A DNA stretch of 64,000 nt from Leptospiraceae bacterium (GCA_025055765.1 JANWWS010000013.1:186001-250000); one strand, 5' to 3'. Positions 17,853 to 26,723 are shown, counted from the stretch's first letter. Notes: a model not told the origin generated them from the sequence alone. Program-made: numbers and translations.

Positions 17853-17866
17853 GACAAAGGAGTGTC
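17853..17866 (+). promoter_or_regulatory. Small hairpin presenting the flaB2 Shine-Dalgarno (putative CsrA site)
   Basis: GACA (17853-17856) pairs with TGTC (17863-17866) and the loop is AAGGAG, the ribosome site, containing AAGGA (ANGGA). The ATG is at 17868, the same 5-base spacing as in flaB1. The stem is short (4 base pairs). Confidence 0.45.
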
Positions 17867-17867
17867 T

Positions 17868-18716
17868 ATGATCATCAACAATAATATAAGTGCGATTCAT
17901 GCCCATAGGTCGCTCAAAGCAACGGAATGGGAAACCGAACGCACCATGGCCCGGCTTTCTTCAGGGGAGAGGATCGTTCGGGCTAGCGATGACGCCTCAG
18001 GATTAGCCGTATCGGAAAAAATGCGCACACAAATCCGCGGCCTGCGCCAAGCGGAGCGCAATACCGAAGACGGCATGAGCCTGGTCCAAACAGCCGATGG
18101 GTTTTTAAGCCAGATGGCAGACATCCTGCAGCGCATCCGCGTACTTGCCGTACAGTCTGCCAATGGGATATACTCACCGGAAGACCGACAACTAATTCAG
18201 GTAGAGGTATCCCAACTTATCGATGAGGTAGACCGCATAGCCTCGCAAGCAGAGTTTAACCGCTTTCGCTTGCTTTTGGGCGATTTTGCACGAGGCAGCA
18301 AAGTGGCCTCTATGTGGTTCCATATGGGACCCAATATGCACCAAAGAGAGAGAGTGTATATCGCCACAATGACGGCCCTCGCCCTCGCCCTACGCCGCGG
18401 AGCGGATATAGCTACCTTATCAACGCCTACAAAGGCTAATGATGCCATCGGTATTATCGACCAGGCCCTAGAGCGACTTATGAAACAGAGGGCTGACCTT
18501 GGCGCATATTCCAATCGCTTGGAAACAGCCGCTAAGGGTCTCCTCGTTGCTTACGAAAATGTCCAAGCCGCCGAAAGTCGCATCAGAGATGCCGACATGG
18601 CCGAGGAACTGGTCAGGTTTACCACCCAGCAAATTCTCTTACAGAGTGGGACGGCGATGCTGGCCCAGGCAAACCTGAAAAACCAGACCGTGCTGCGCCT
18701 CCTTGGCCTACCTTAA
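17868..18716 (+). CDS. flaB2: Periplasmic flagellin core protein FlaB, second copy
   Basis: 282 residues from the ATG at 17868; a GTG two codons earlier (17862) is inside the ribosome site and is rejected as start because [14 protein letters not shown] matches the flagellin N-terminus. It has the same conserved terminal domains as FlaB1 and the Ser-Met-Trp-Phe-His motif. It differs from FlaB1 mainly in the middle segment ([10 protein letters not shown]) and the last residues (LRLLGLP). Spirochaetes often carry several FlaB isoforms that mix in one filament. A terminator follows at once. Confidence 0.97.
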   Translation: MIINNNISAIHAHRSLKATEWETERTMARLSSGERIVRASDDASGLAVSEKMRTQIRGLRQAERNTEDGMSLVQTADGFLSQMADILQRIRVLAVQSANGIYSPEDRQLIQVEVSQLIDEVDRIASQAEFNRFRLLLGDFARGSKVASMWFHMGPNMHQRERVYIATMTALALALRRGADIATLSTPTKANDAIGIIDQALERLMKQRADLGAYSNRLETAAKGLLVAYENVQAAESRIRDADMAEELVRFTTQQILLQSGTAMLAQANLKNQTVLRLLGLP

Positions 18717-18720
18717 TAAC

Positions 18721-18751
18721 ACCCCACCCCCCTTATGGTGGGGTTTTTTTT
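18721..18751 (+). terminator. Rho-independent terminator of the flaB operon
   Basis: ACCCCACC pairs with GGTGGGGT around an 8-base loop, followed by an eight-T run. It overlaps the 3' end of the convergent ElyC-like gene. Confidence 0.85.
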
Positions 18752-19488
18752 ATCCATTGAAAAAAAAGCCCTAAATACTCATGAAGCGCAAGAGAGGATA
18801 GATAAAGATACTTGGCTCTCGGCAAATAATCCACCCAGATATGGAATTCCACATCACGGCTGTGGTAGTGAGAGGGGTAGCCAATAACCTCACCACGAAA
18901 ATGCGAAAATTCCCCTAAGGCCCGTGGCAAATGAAAAGCAGAACTAATGAGAAAAATCCGCCTAATATTTCGCAAAAGCAAAATTTTTTCAATTTCCGCT
19001 ATATTCTCCTCTGTGGTCCGGGATATCTTGTCCGTCCATATATCCACCCTTCTTACCCCAAGTTGCACGAGCATTTCTTCAAGGACTTCAGCTTCAGACC
19101 GCTCATTCGCATACACAGAACCACCACTTAAAATAATGGGTCTTGGCCTTTGACGATAAAGCCACAGAGCCGCCAAAAGGCGGTAGAGACTTTCACTCTC
19201 GGCAATGCCCAAACCAAAAGGACTGGGACTATAGCTAAGCACCCCTCCTCCTAACACAACCAATGCCTCAGCTTTATCCTCTTTGGGAAATACCACCTGA
19301 TCTTCCAATGGACGTAGCAAGAGATCCGTAACCGGCCTTATACTTAATCCATAGATTAGGGAAATCATGAGAACTATAGCCCATTTTCGCTTAAAACCCT
19401 TCAGGCAAAAAATAAGAATCAAAAGGGATAGAAAAATCCCAGGAGGCAAAAGAAATGAGCTTAGGATCTTCTTTAGGAAAAATAGCAT
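18733..19488 (-). CDS. ElyC/SanA/YdcF family (DUF218) membrane protein
   Basis: 251 residues. Two N-terminal membrane helices (about 8-28 and 35-52) precede a DUF218 domain with VVLGGGV near 78-84, ILSGGSVYANERSEAEVL near 118-135, TTEENI and the SSAFHLPRA motif near 181-189. Family members such as ElyC act in envelope homeostasis (peptidoglycan or lipid-carrier supply), but the reaction is unknown. Placed alone between the flagellin operon and a gap; no operon partner. Confidence 0.87.
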   Translation of the reverse strand: MLFFLKKILSSFLLPPGIFLSLLILIFCLKGFKRKWAIVLMISLIYGLSIRPVTDLLLRPLEDQVVFPKEDKAEALVVLGGGVLSYSPSPFGLGIAESESLYRLLAALWLYRQRPRPIILSGGSVYANERSEAEVLEEMLVQLGVRRVDIWTDKISRTTEENIAEIEKILLLRNIRRIFLISSAFHLPRALGEFSHFRGEVIGYPSHYHSRDVEFHIWVDYLPRAKYLYLSSLALHEYLGLFFQWIKKTPP

Positions 19489-19576
19489 GGAAAAACCAAA
19501 CCCACAATTTGAAGAATTTCCACAATACTTTTGTCAGCTATTATAGCCACCTCCTAGGATAACGGAGCAAGCAACC

Positions 19577-19699
19577 ATGAAAGCGCTAGTGTGGAAATCC
19601 TTGCCTAGATTGTTGTGGTCACACCTCATATTGTCTTTGGAGCCCATCATCAATTGCTTTACAAACCTAATGCATTTGCTCAGGCGTAACTACATATAG
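19577..19699 (+). CDS. Possible 40-residue leader peptide
   Basis: ATG 19577 follows a GGAG site by 9 bases; the peptide starts MKALVWKSLPRLL and its TAG (19697-19699) overlaps the AGGAG ribosome site of the next gene. The arrangement suggests coupling, but there is no independent evidence of expression and chance is possible. Confidence 0.25.
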   Translation: MKALVWKSLPRLLWSHLILSLEPIINCFTNLMHLLRRNYI

Positions 19700-19709
19700 G
19701 AGAAATACC

Positions 19710-20147
19710 ATGAGTATCCAAGAAAAAAATTTCTTTCAAGAAGTCCTCGATAGCGCCACTGCCTTTGTGGAAGCTCAAAAAGGCCAGTGGGAGCATGCCG
19801 AATGGACAAAGCTGGTCGATGAACTTCAAAAAAAGGGCATTGCGCTCACCGAGGAAGGAAAAAACACCTTTGGCGCTTTGCTTGAAGGTCTCAAGGGGGT
19901 CTATCGAGAAGTTCAACAAACCCGGAAAGTGGCAGAGGTACTTGACACGCTAAAGAAAGAGGTGATAAACTTTGTACAAGCAAACCGCCACGGCTGGGAT
20001 CATGTGGCTTGGGAGCAATTCCTTGCATCACTCAAACGAGGAGGGATGGAATTGACCGATGCTATCCAAGCCTATATCGGCCGCATCCTAGAAGCCACTC
20101 GGGACATGCTCTCGGCAGGCTCCAAAACCTTCGGGGACCCAAATTAG
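19710..20147 (+). CDS. Small helical protein with an internal duplication
   Basis: 145 residues, soluble, strongly helical, no signal. Two units of about 50 residues repeat: Phe-Val-Glu-Ala-Gln...Trp-Glu-His-Ala-Glu-Trp...Leu...Lys-Lys-Gly-Ile-Ala-Leu-Thr (about 18-60) and Phe-Val-Gln-Ala-Asn...Trp-Asp-His-Val-Ala-Trp...Leu...Arg-Gly-Gly-Met-Glu-Leu-Thr (about 90-130). The ribosome site AGGAG is good. It could be a phasin-like or stress helical protein, but I do not recognise the family. Followed by a 97-base gap to a convergent gene. Confidence 0.75.
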   Translation: MSIQEKNFFQEVLDSATAFVEAQKGQWEHAEWTKLVDELQKKGIALTEEGKNTFGALLEGLKGVYREVQQTRKVAEVLDTLKKEVINFVQANRHGWDHVAWEQFLASLKRGGMELTDAIQAYIGRILEATRDMLSAGSKTFGDPN

Positions 20148-20244
20148 GCGTCGTATCCCGCTGGTATGGAAATCCCCACGCCTTCTACAGGAAAGGGCGC
20201 AATTGGGCCTAAAGTTTGGAAACTATCGGCTGCACCATAGCTTT

Positions 20245-20463
20245 CTATTGCAATAAATCGGCAGGATAGGAGATGTAATTATTTTTACCTACAGATATTA
20301 TGAACCACTTCGTGATACAGTGAGTTTCAAGACTAAAAGCCAGCTGCTGTGCGTTTTGAAAGCTAACGTGATGCTTTAAACCAGCTAGCCCGATCTGCTC
20401 TCTCATGGCAAAAAACAGGCTGGCTTCGAAGTTGATCTCAGTCTCCCCCAATGGCAAACTCAT
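20245..20463 (-). CDS. Small protein coupled to the ribbon-helix-helix gene
   Basis: 72 residues from ATG 20463, which overlaps the stop of the upstream gene (ATGA, 4 bases), a sign of translational coupling. The peptide starts MSLPLGETEINFEASL and has no known motif, signal or membrane segment. A longer form from 20484 would overlap more. It may be a partner of the upstream DNA-binding protein. Confidence 0.5.
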   Translation of the reverse strand: MSLPLGETEINFEASLFFAMREQIGLAGLKHHVSFQNAQQLAFSLETHCITKWFIISVGKNNYISYPADLLQ

Positions 20464-21020
20464 TTTTTTGGGCGGCGCTGCCAATAATAGCGAAGATACA
20501 TCGGTAATTCTCCGGGGGGCTTGCGGTGGTAATCCTCTGGTGCAAAAAGCTCCTTACTGTGGAAATCCATGATGGGTATCCCCACGGCCGTCGAATAGTA
20601 ACACTTGTGCCTCACCACAAACTTCGTACCATACCAAAATAGCCTCCAATGGGGAATCCTCCCTGAAAGAAAACTATCCAAATAACGCACCAACGCAATA
20701 CGTAAAACCATGCTCGTCGTTAGCCCAAAGCGATACTTGAGCTCACAAAAAAACCTTTCATCATCCCCATGAAGCACCACATTGAGCCGGCATAGCTCAT
20801 GCGAAGGAACAGGGTTTTTCTGGTTCTTCTCCCTGAGCTTTTGGGCCAGATCCCGCATCTTGTCAAGGTGAACAACTTTCTTACGGGCCAGTTTAAAGGC
20901 ACAAAAGCGCACGATGGCCGACATGCTTGTGTTGGATCTAGCTGCCGCCACGCGCAGTTTTGCCATAAGAGCCGGATTTAGGCGCAGATCCCAAAGACCT
21001 TTCCCTTTTTTCACAATCAT
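20460..21020 (-). CDS. Putative ribbon-helix-helix DNA-binding protein with two copies of the fold
   Basis: About 186 residues from ATG 21020 (a TTG at 21068 would add 16 residues, but the fold begins just after Met 21020 and a GCGGGA lies before it). Residues near 10-45 (strand DLRLNP, then ALMAKLRVAAARSNTSMSAIV) look like an MetJ/Arc-type strand-helix-helix; a second copy near 75-115 (strand RLNVVLHG, then FFCELKYRFGLTTSMVL) repeats the pattern. The C-terminal 70 residues are aromatic and basic. A transcription regulator role is inferred. It is coupled to a small gene downstream. Confidence 0.6.
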   Translation of the reverse strand: MIVKKGKGLWDLRLNPALMAKLRVAAARSNTSMSAIVRFCAFKLARKKVVHLDKMRDLAQKLREKNQKNPVPSHELCRLNVVLHGDDERFFCELKYRFGLTTSMVLRIALVRYLDSFLSGRIPHWRLFWYGTKFVVRHKCYYSTAVGIPIMDFHSKELFAPEDYHRKPPGELPMYLRYYWQRRPKK

Positions 21021-21315
21021 ATATCCCGCTGCAATATATATAACCCGAAGTTTGCTAAAAAATTGCAAGATTTTGATAAAATTTTACTTCAAATATACTT
21101 TTTTCAAATACGAGCCCGACTAACTCTAACACCCATAAGCATTGTTCTAGGATTTCCCTACCCTACCTTGTCTGGTCTATCACAGTCTGAAAAAAGCTTG
21201 CCCTTGAAAATCAACTTCGTAGTGCAGTAAGCTAGTAAGAGCCTGCCTCCCTAGCTCTAGCTATTGTGGGGGTATTATGGATTTCCTCTAAACCAGAAGT
21301 GGGCATTAAAAATTT

Positions 21316-22275
21316 TTGATGCGAGGTTTTATGGTGAAGAGATTCCGTGGTTTTTATCTGCTTGCCGATGAAGAGGGCATCTCCCAAACTATTCAAACTA
21401 TGCTGACCCCTTTAGGGGAAAGTCGCATTTTTGAGGACCTCCAAAGTCTCTGGGATGCGGTCCGCCAGGAACCTGCCGACCTTGTTTTCCTACCTTTGCG
21501 CCGAGAGGGATGGAGAGAACTTCTTCTTTATGTACGGCGATTGCGATCTCTACCGCACTCTCACTTATTTGGCGTTGTTTTATATTGTAGTTTTTACGAT
21601 CGCGAAATTTTTAGAGCAGCCTATCGCTCTGGTATTGAGGATATATTCCCTTGGCCTATTGATGAGGCTTGGTTTTTAGCTAAGATAGAGAACAGCCTTT
21701 ATCTCCTGAAGAAAAGAGTACATACAAATGCCCTAACGGGGCTACCTGGCATCCAAGTGATCGAAGAGCAGTATTATTTGAGGTTGGCTCTAGGGCATGC
21801 TTTCTCGGTTGCCTATTTAGACCTTGACCATTTCAAGCCCTTTAATGACGAAAAAGGCGTAAAGGCTGGTGATCGAGCTATCCAATACCTGTCTTTGATT
21901 TTTCACGAACTTAGGCTTCAGTATTCAAGAGACGAGGTCTTTGTGGGCCATCTAGGTGGAGATGATTTTTTCATCCTTGGCCGCAAGAGGGAGGTGCGAG
22001 AGGTTATTGATAGTGTTTATCGGCATTTTCCCAAATTCCTCCCCCAGTTGTTCTCGTCTTATGAGCTGGCACGTGGTTATTATCGAGGGGTCAATCGGGA
22101 GGGTGTACAACAAGAATTTCCCCTTTTAAGTTTATCCACGGCTATATTGAATATTGCACCGAAAGTATCTTTATCTTTTGAGAAGATAAGTGAAATGGCT
22201 GCACTTGTTAAGAAAAAAGCCAAGGCTTTTAGCGGCATGAGCGTAGTGGAGTTCTTTGTGGATCGATCAGAGTAG
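21316..22275 (+). CDS. GGDEF-domain protein with degenerate receiver
   Basis: 319 residues (a second Met at 21331 has a closer GAGG site). Residues 10-120 have a receiver-like pattern but the phosphoacceptor position lies in LVFLPLRREG, without Asp. Residues about 140-260 are a GGDEF domain: AYLDLDHFKPFND near 172-184, then GGDDF at 214-218 in place of GGDEF. There is no RxxD inhibitory site five residues upstream. GGDDF can occur in active diguanylate cyclases, so activity is open. The 3' end overlaps priA by 9 bases. Confidence 0.85.
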   Translation: MMRGFMVKRFRGFYLLADEEGISQTIQTMLTPLGESRIFEDLQSLWDAVRQEPADLVFLPLRREGWRELLLYVRRLRSLPHSHLFGVVLYCSFYDREIFRAAYRSGIEDIFPWPIDEAWFLAKIENSLYLLKKRVHTNALTGLPGIQVIEEQYYLRLALGHAFSVAYLDLDHFKPFNDEKGVKAGDRAIQYLSLIFHELRLQYSRDEVFVGHLGGDDFFILGRKREVREVIDSVYRHFPKFLPQLFSSYELARGYYRGVNREGVQQEFPLLSLSTAILNIAPKVSLSFEKISEMAALVKKKAKAFSGMSVVEFFVDRSE

Positions 22276-24291
22276 TTCCATTGGATCTCTGTCGATTTCC
22301 ATTTGTATATTTTTATAGCGGCGCAGGGGACCCTTTTGCATGAGCTCCAATATTTTTGTTGTTCCACTTTGCAGTTCTGCTGAAGAGGGAGCCTTTAAGA
22401 TTAAATGGTAGCGAAAAAAATCTTTGATCTTCGCAAATGGTGCTGCAACTGGCCCCAGGATTTCCATACCATTTCGATCTTTTTCCTCTTCAAATAGAGA
22501 TCTCATATAAAAATGGTTTTTGCTCAAATATAGAACCTCCTCGCATAGGCTCTTTAAATTCTCCTCTTCTCTCGACAAAAATAGTAGCCTAACTAAACGT
22601 CGAAAGGGGGGATAACCATATTCCTTCCGGAATACCAATTCCTGTTCATAGAATTGCCTATACTTTTTATGCGTCGCACAAAAAATTGCGGGATGATCCG
22701 GAAGCATGGTTTGTATTACTACCTCTCCTTTTTCGTGTCGCCCAGAGCGACCTGCGGCCTGCACCAGTAACTGAAAGGTGCGCTCACTGGAGCGGAAATC
22801 GGGGAGGGAAAGTATGGTATCGGCGTTGAGGATCCCCACGAGAGTTAGCTCTGGCAGATCGAATCCTTTAGCGATCATTTGTGTACCTACAATAATTTGT
22901 ATTTTTTGTTCCCGGATGTCTCGTAGAATGCTTTCAAGGTAATCGCGGCTGTGAATGCTGTCTTGATCTACGCGAATATACGGGATGTTTGGGAAATGGA
23001 TGTCCAAAATATCTTCTATTTTCTGAGTCCCACTTCCTATTAGAAGCAGGGGGCTTCGGCATTGGGTACAGGATCCGTTATATGCTTTCTCAAACCCACA
23101 GAAATGGCATTTGAGTATATCTTGGCGGTGGTAGGTCAACGATACCGAGCAGTGAGGGCACTTCTCGGTAGTTTCGCACTTTTTACACAGAGCATAGTTA
23201 CTGTAGCCGCGGCGGTTTAGGATGAGCATAACCTGTCTTTTTCGGTAGAGGTGGTATTCCATTTTTTCCTTTAAGAAGGGGGAGATAGGTCCCATGTCCT
23301 TGTGGTAATATGGTACATGGATGTGAGCTTCCGTGGCACCCGTAGCTCTCTTTGTGAGCTGGTGCATGGCAAATATTCTTTTTTGAGCAAAATAGTAGGA
23401 CTCTAGGGAAGGTGTTGCTGAGCCCAAGAGTAAAAGCTTTGGCAGGTGGAATTTTTCTTCAAGCTCAAGCTGCCAATAGGCTATATGGCGGGCGTTATAC
23501 TTTGGTTGGCGATGCTCTTTGTAGGCGGAGTCATGTTCTTCATCTACAATAACGAGGGAGAGAAGTTTAACTGGGGCAAAGATGGCGCTACGCGTTCCTA
23601 CCACGAGTTTTTTCTTACCCTCTAGGATTTTTTTGTAATTTTGCAGTCTCTGCGAGATACTAAGCTTGGAGTGTAAAAAGGTTATCTCATTAGGAAAAAG
23701 CGGTTCCAACTGGTGGAAAATATGGTAAGAGACGGTTATTTCCGGCAGTAGTAAAATGGCACCTAGGCCCTCCTCTAGGTATTTGCGGATGAGTTCTACA
23801 TAAAGTCTTGTTTTTCCAGATCCTGTGACACCATACAGAAGGTGGGTTTCCACCTTCGTGCTCGGGGGTCGGGAAAAAATATCCTTTATGATGCTTTCTT
23901 GTTCTTGGTTTAGCTCCTGTAGTGGAGAATTAGTTTCTCTTAGGGTGGGAATCTGGGGGTTTTCTATATCTCTTTGCCCTGTGGGCAGCATCGTAAATAA
24001 AGCTTGGGGTAGGCTACAAAAATAATAGTTGGCCATTTTTTGGGCTAATTCGATTTGCTTTGGACTAAGTATTCGTTCCTTGTCAATTAGGCGCAGGATA
24101 GGTTTTACATGAAAATCTCTCTTTTTATCCGTTATCTCTTGGCGTAAGGATACAATGAGACCTACTTTTCTCTCTCCCTCCACATCCACTATGACTCGAC
24201 TGTAGGGCTGAGCCTTGGCTTGAAGTTTCTCGGGGACAGAGTACCACAACGGCGTGGGAACAAAATCTCCCACATATACATGGGCAAACAC
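22267..24291 (-). CDS. priA: Primosomal replication-restart helicase PriA
   Basis: 674 residues. It has the helicase Walker A GVTGSGKTRLY near 156, the DEEHD Walker B, the GSATPSLES motif III, a paired zinc module of CxxC motifs (CKKCETTEKCPHC, CHFCG, CTQC) near 365-405 and the QAAGRSGRHEKGE motif. PriA reloads the replisome at stalled forks. Start is GTG 24291; no ribosome site is seen, and TTGTCA 33 bases upstream, shared with the divergent Nudix gene, could be the -35 box of a leaderless message. Confidence 0.95.
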   Translation of the reverse strand: MFAHVYVGDFVPTPLWYSVPEKLQAKAQPYSRVIVDVEGERKVGLIVSLRQEITDKKRDFHVKPILRLIDKERILSPKQIELAQKMANYYFCSLPQALFTMLPTGQRDIENPQIPTLRETNSPLQELNQEQESIIKDIFSRPPSTKVETHLLYGVTGSGKTRLYVELIRKYLEEGLGAILLLPEITVSYHIFHQLEPLFPNEITFLHSKLSISQRLQNYKKILEGKKKLVVGTRSAIFAPVKLLSLVIVDEEHDSAYKEHRQPKYNARHIAYWQLELEEKFHLPKLLLLGSATPSLESYYFAQKRIFAMHQLTKRATGATEAHIHVPYYHKDMGPISPFLKEKMEYHLYRKRQVMLILNRRGYSNYALCKKCETTEKCPHCSVSLTYHRQDILKCHFCGFEKAYNGSCTQCRSPLLLIGSGTQKIEDILDIHFPNIPYIRVDQDSIHSRDYLESILRDIREQKIQIIVGTQMIAKGFDLPELTLVGILNADTILSLPDFRSSERTFQLLVQAAGRSGRHEKGEVVIQTMLPDHPAIFCATHKKYRQFYEQELVFRKEYGYPPFRRLVRLLFLSREEENLKSLCEEVLYLSKNHFYMRSLFEEEKDRNGMEILGPVAAPFAKIKDFFRYHLILKAPSSAELQSGTTKILELMQKGPLRRYKNIQMEIDRDPMELL

Positions 24292-24317
24292 AGCAATTTT
24301 TTAATTACTCTTTTCGT

Positions 24318-24324
24318 TTGACAA
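24318..24324. promoter_or_regulatory. Overlapping divergent -35 boxes for priA and Nudix genes
   Basis: TTGACA (plus, 24318-24323) lies 35 bases before the Nudix GTG, and its complement read as TTGTCA (minus, 24324-24319) lies 33 bases before the priA GTG. Neither gene has a well placed Shine-Dalgarno. The -10 boxes are weak. Confidence 0.35.
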
Positions 24325-24352
24325 CTAAAAGAAGGAAACCTAGGCAAGACCT

Positions 24353-24811
24353 GTGTACCCTCGCATTGCTGTGGACATTATAGTAGAACAAAACGGGAAG
24401 ATTTTGCTTGTTAAGCGTAAATTTCCCCCATATGGTTGGGCCCTGCCGGGGGGTTTTGTGGAGTGGGGTGAATGTGTAGAGCAGGCTGCCCTTCGGGAGC
24501 TTCAGGAAGAAACAGGGCTGGAGGGACGATTGCTAGATATTTTGTATGTTTACTCCCACCCCAAAAGGGATAGTCGAGCCCATGTAATTAGTGTGGTATT
24601 TGTGGCGCAAGCTTGCGGGAGGGTAATGGCCCAAGACGATGCCGGAAGGGCTGACTTTTTTCCTTTCGATAGGTTACCATCCCCACTGTGTTTTGACCAT
24701 GAGGAAATTATTCAGGACTATGTGCGTCTCAGGTGTAAGAAGGAAAGGGTGGATCCGCAAGTAAAGTTGAGTCTTTATGGACAAAATATTCCTTCGCACA
24801 GAGCTCCCTGA
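24353..24811 (+). CDS. Nudix hydrolase
   Basis: 152 residues with a full Nudix box from Gly34 to Leu56 (G-x5-E-x7-R48-E49-x2-E52-E53-x-G-L). The context resembles ADP-ribose or nucleotide pyrophosphatases, with the ALPGGFVEWGE start of the box, but the substrate is not predictable. The GTG start is the only one in frame after an upstream TAG; the nearest AAGGAA is about 14 bases away, too far. It overlaps engB by 35 bases. Confidence 0.9.
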   Translation: MYPRIAVDIIVEQNGKILLVKRKFPPYGWALPGGFVEWGECVEQAALRELQEETGLEGRLLDILYVYSHPKRDSRAHVISVVFVAQACGRVMAQDDAGRADFFPFDRLPSPLCFDHEEIIQDYVRLRCKKERVDPQVKLSLYGQNIPSHRAP

Positions 24812-25370
24812 GGCTATTTTTCTGGGTGGTTTTCGTGATCCGTCAAAATGTCCAAGAGATAAAAGGCAGGTTTGCTTTTTAGGCCGCTCTAATAGTGGTA
24901 AAAGCACTCTTTTGGCCGCCTTAATAAGAAATCCTTCTATTGTAAAGGTCTCTGGGCGTCCTGGCAGTACGAAGACTATCAACTTTTACTCTTATGGAAA
25001 TCTTTATTTAGTGGATCTACCTGGTTATGGCTACACATCCGGAGGTAAAAAAGAAGCACAATTGTTTCAAGAACTCGTCTCCATCTACATAACAGAAAAC
25101 CACAATCTGGCCTCGGGTTTTTTGTTATTGGATTGTGTCCGGCAACCAAAGGAAGAAGAATACTGGCTTTCCAAAATATTTTTAGCACAGCATCGACCTC
25201 TTGTGCTTTTACTTAACAAGATCGACAAACTAACCCAAAAAGAAAGGCACAATCTAGAGCAAAAAGCGCAAAAGTGGCAAGAGAGCTTTCATCTTGTTTG
25301 GCTCATTTCTGCCAAAAAAGGGGTTGGGCTTGAAAAAATTTTAAATTTTATCTACTCTTTTGGGGTATAA
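24777..25370 (+). CDS. engB: Ribosome-biogenesis GTPase EngB (YsxC/YihA)
   Basis: 197 residues. G1 is GRSNSGKS (36-43), the G2 Thr is in GSTKTINFY, G3 is DLPGYG and G4 is NKIDK. EngB helps assemble the large ribosomal subunit. The start lies within the Nudix gene and the 3' end overlaps the convergent ABC gene by 30 bases. Confidence 0.94.
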   Translation: MDKIFLRTELPEAIFLGGFRDPSKCPRDKRQVCFLGRSNSGKSTLLAALIRNPSIVKVSGRPGSTKTINFYSYGNLYLVDLPGYGYTSGGKKEAQLFQELVSIYITENHNLASGFLLLDCVRQPKEEEYWLSKIFLAQHRPLVLLLNKIDKLTQKERHNLEQKAQKWQESFHLVWLISAKKGVGLEKILNFIYSFGV

Positions 25371-26723
25371 TTTCCCCCTGCGGAGTACATAGTGTTTATC
25401 GCAAAAAGGAGCTATCAGTTTTTCGTATTCGTGCGAAATGAGAAAAATAGTACGACCTTTCTGCTTTTCTTTTCGCAAGAGAAACAGGATTTTCTGTACC
25501 ATCTTATCGTCAAGAGATACAAAGGGCTCGTCTAGAATAAGAAAGCTTCCAGGATGTACAAGAGCACGAGCAAGACATACCCGTCTCTGCATTCCCCCGC
25601 TCAGCAGAGCTGCTTTAGTATGTCCATCAAGCTGGAGCTCTTTTAGCACTCGATTAACGTTATTTCTTTGTGTGGAATTTAAGTAGAAACTAACATTATC
25701 AAAAACACTGTGCGCAGGAAAAATTATGTTACTTTGGAACAAGAAAGCTATGTCGGGGGGATCTGTTCTCACATAGCCACCTTGGGGTTTCAATATACCT
25801 GCCAATAGCTTGGCGAGAGTGCTTTTTCCCACCCCTGAGTCGCCTTGCAATAATATCCATTCCCCCTTTTTTAGCTCGAGGGACAGCTTATGTAAAACCC
25901 ATTTTTCAGCGTAACAAAAACTTATTTTTTCTGCTTTCAATTGGCTCAAGTTGAGTTTTTTCTGGGGGATTCTATTAAATTCGGGCATTTTTTGCGAAAA
26001 AGAGTAGAAGAAGGAGCGCAAAAGTGCCGCTACACTAAGCGATGCCAAAAGAAATAAAATGGCATAACTTAAAAAAGCAGCTAGGTCTACGTGCAAAAAA
26101 GCGCTTTGGAGGCGACGACCTAGTCCCTCGTGAGCCCCGAACCACTCCGCAATGACAGCAGCCTTAAAACTAAGGGGAAAGCCTACGGATATGCAGTTTT
26201 CGATCTGGGGCAGCCAGTCTAATTTTAGTCGTAAAGAAAGCCTTCCCCGAAATTGGGGGGCATAGTGTTTCCAAAATTCCCGTCTCTCCTCTCGTAGGGC
26301 TCGCTCTGCGGTATGGAATTCCATAAACACCACAGGCAAAGCCACGATGGCGACCGAGAGCACCACCGTGATATCTCCCCTTCCCACAAAAAGGACAAGG
26401 GGGATAATCCAGAATATAACGGGTGAGGCGTGAAGCAAGAGCAAGGATGGCTTCAAAAGGTCTTCTAGGGGGCGCTGTGAGCTAAGAAGTGCGGAGAAAG
26501 AGATCCCGGTCCCCAAGGCTAAGAGAAACGCAACAAAGACACGAGCCGTGGTTACAAAGACATCCGCCCATATGGATGAAAAAAGTATCTTATGAAATTT
26601 ACGGATAAAAGTCAGCAAGTCTGGATTTAGGGGGTTTGGGTAAAAGAAAAGAATTAGAAAAACAAATATAAACGGGATAAGCCAGCCAATACAACGGCTT
26701 GGGTCTAGTTTTTTTTGGGTCAC
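25341..26723 (-). CDS. ABC importer with permease and ATPase in one chain
   Basis: 460 residues. Residues 1-255 are a SsuC/TauC-type permease with about six membrane helices and the GFPLSFKAAVIAEWFG loop that docks the ATPase. Residues about 265-460 are an ATPase with Walker A GDSGVGKS (about 291-298), signature LSGGMQRR and Walker B LILDEPF. The two halves are usually separate proteins. The GTG start follows directly on the stop of the lipoprotein gene. Substrate unknown; the family moves taurine, sulfonates, nitrate or thiamine precursors. Confidence 0.87.
   Translation of the reverse strand: MTQKKLDPSRCIGWLIPFIFVFLILFFYPNPLNPDLLTFIRKFHKILFSSIWADVFVTTARVFVAFLLALGTGISFSALLSSQRPLEDLLKPSLLLLHASPVIFWIIPLVLFVGRGDITVVLSVAIVALPVVFMEFHTAERALREERREFWKHYAPQFRGRLSLRLKLDWLPQIENCISVGFPLSFKAAVIAEWFGAHEGLGRRLQSAFLHVDLAAFLSYAILFLLASLSVAALLRSFFYSFSQKMPEFNRIPQKKLNLSQLKAEKISFCYAEKWVLHKLSLELKKGEWILLQGDSGVGKSTLAKLLAGILKPQGGYVRTDPPDIAFLFQSNIIFPAHSVFDNVSFYLNSTQRNNVNRVLKELQLDGHTKAALLSGGMQRRVCLARALVHPGSFLILDEPFVSLDDKMVQKILFLLRKEKQKGRTIFLISHEYEKLIAPFCDKHYVLRRGKLYPKRVDKI

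Noticed and set aside
17758-17867. Structured RNA such as SRP RNA in the flaB gap
   Set aside because: The GC-rich hairpin lacks the SRP RNA loop and tetraloop signature.
19710-20147. Phasin annotation
   Set aside because: Helical and small, but no phasin motif and no PHB synthesis genes nearby.
20484-20484. Upstream start of the 72-residue gene (20484)
   Set aside because: The ATGA overlap at 20463 is a better coupled start.
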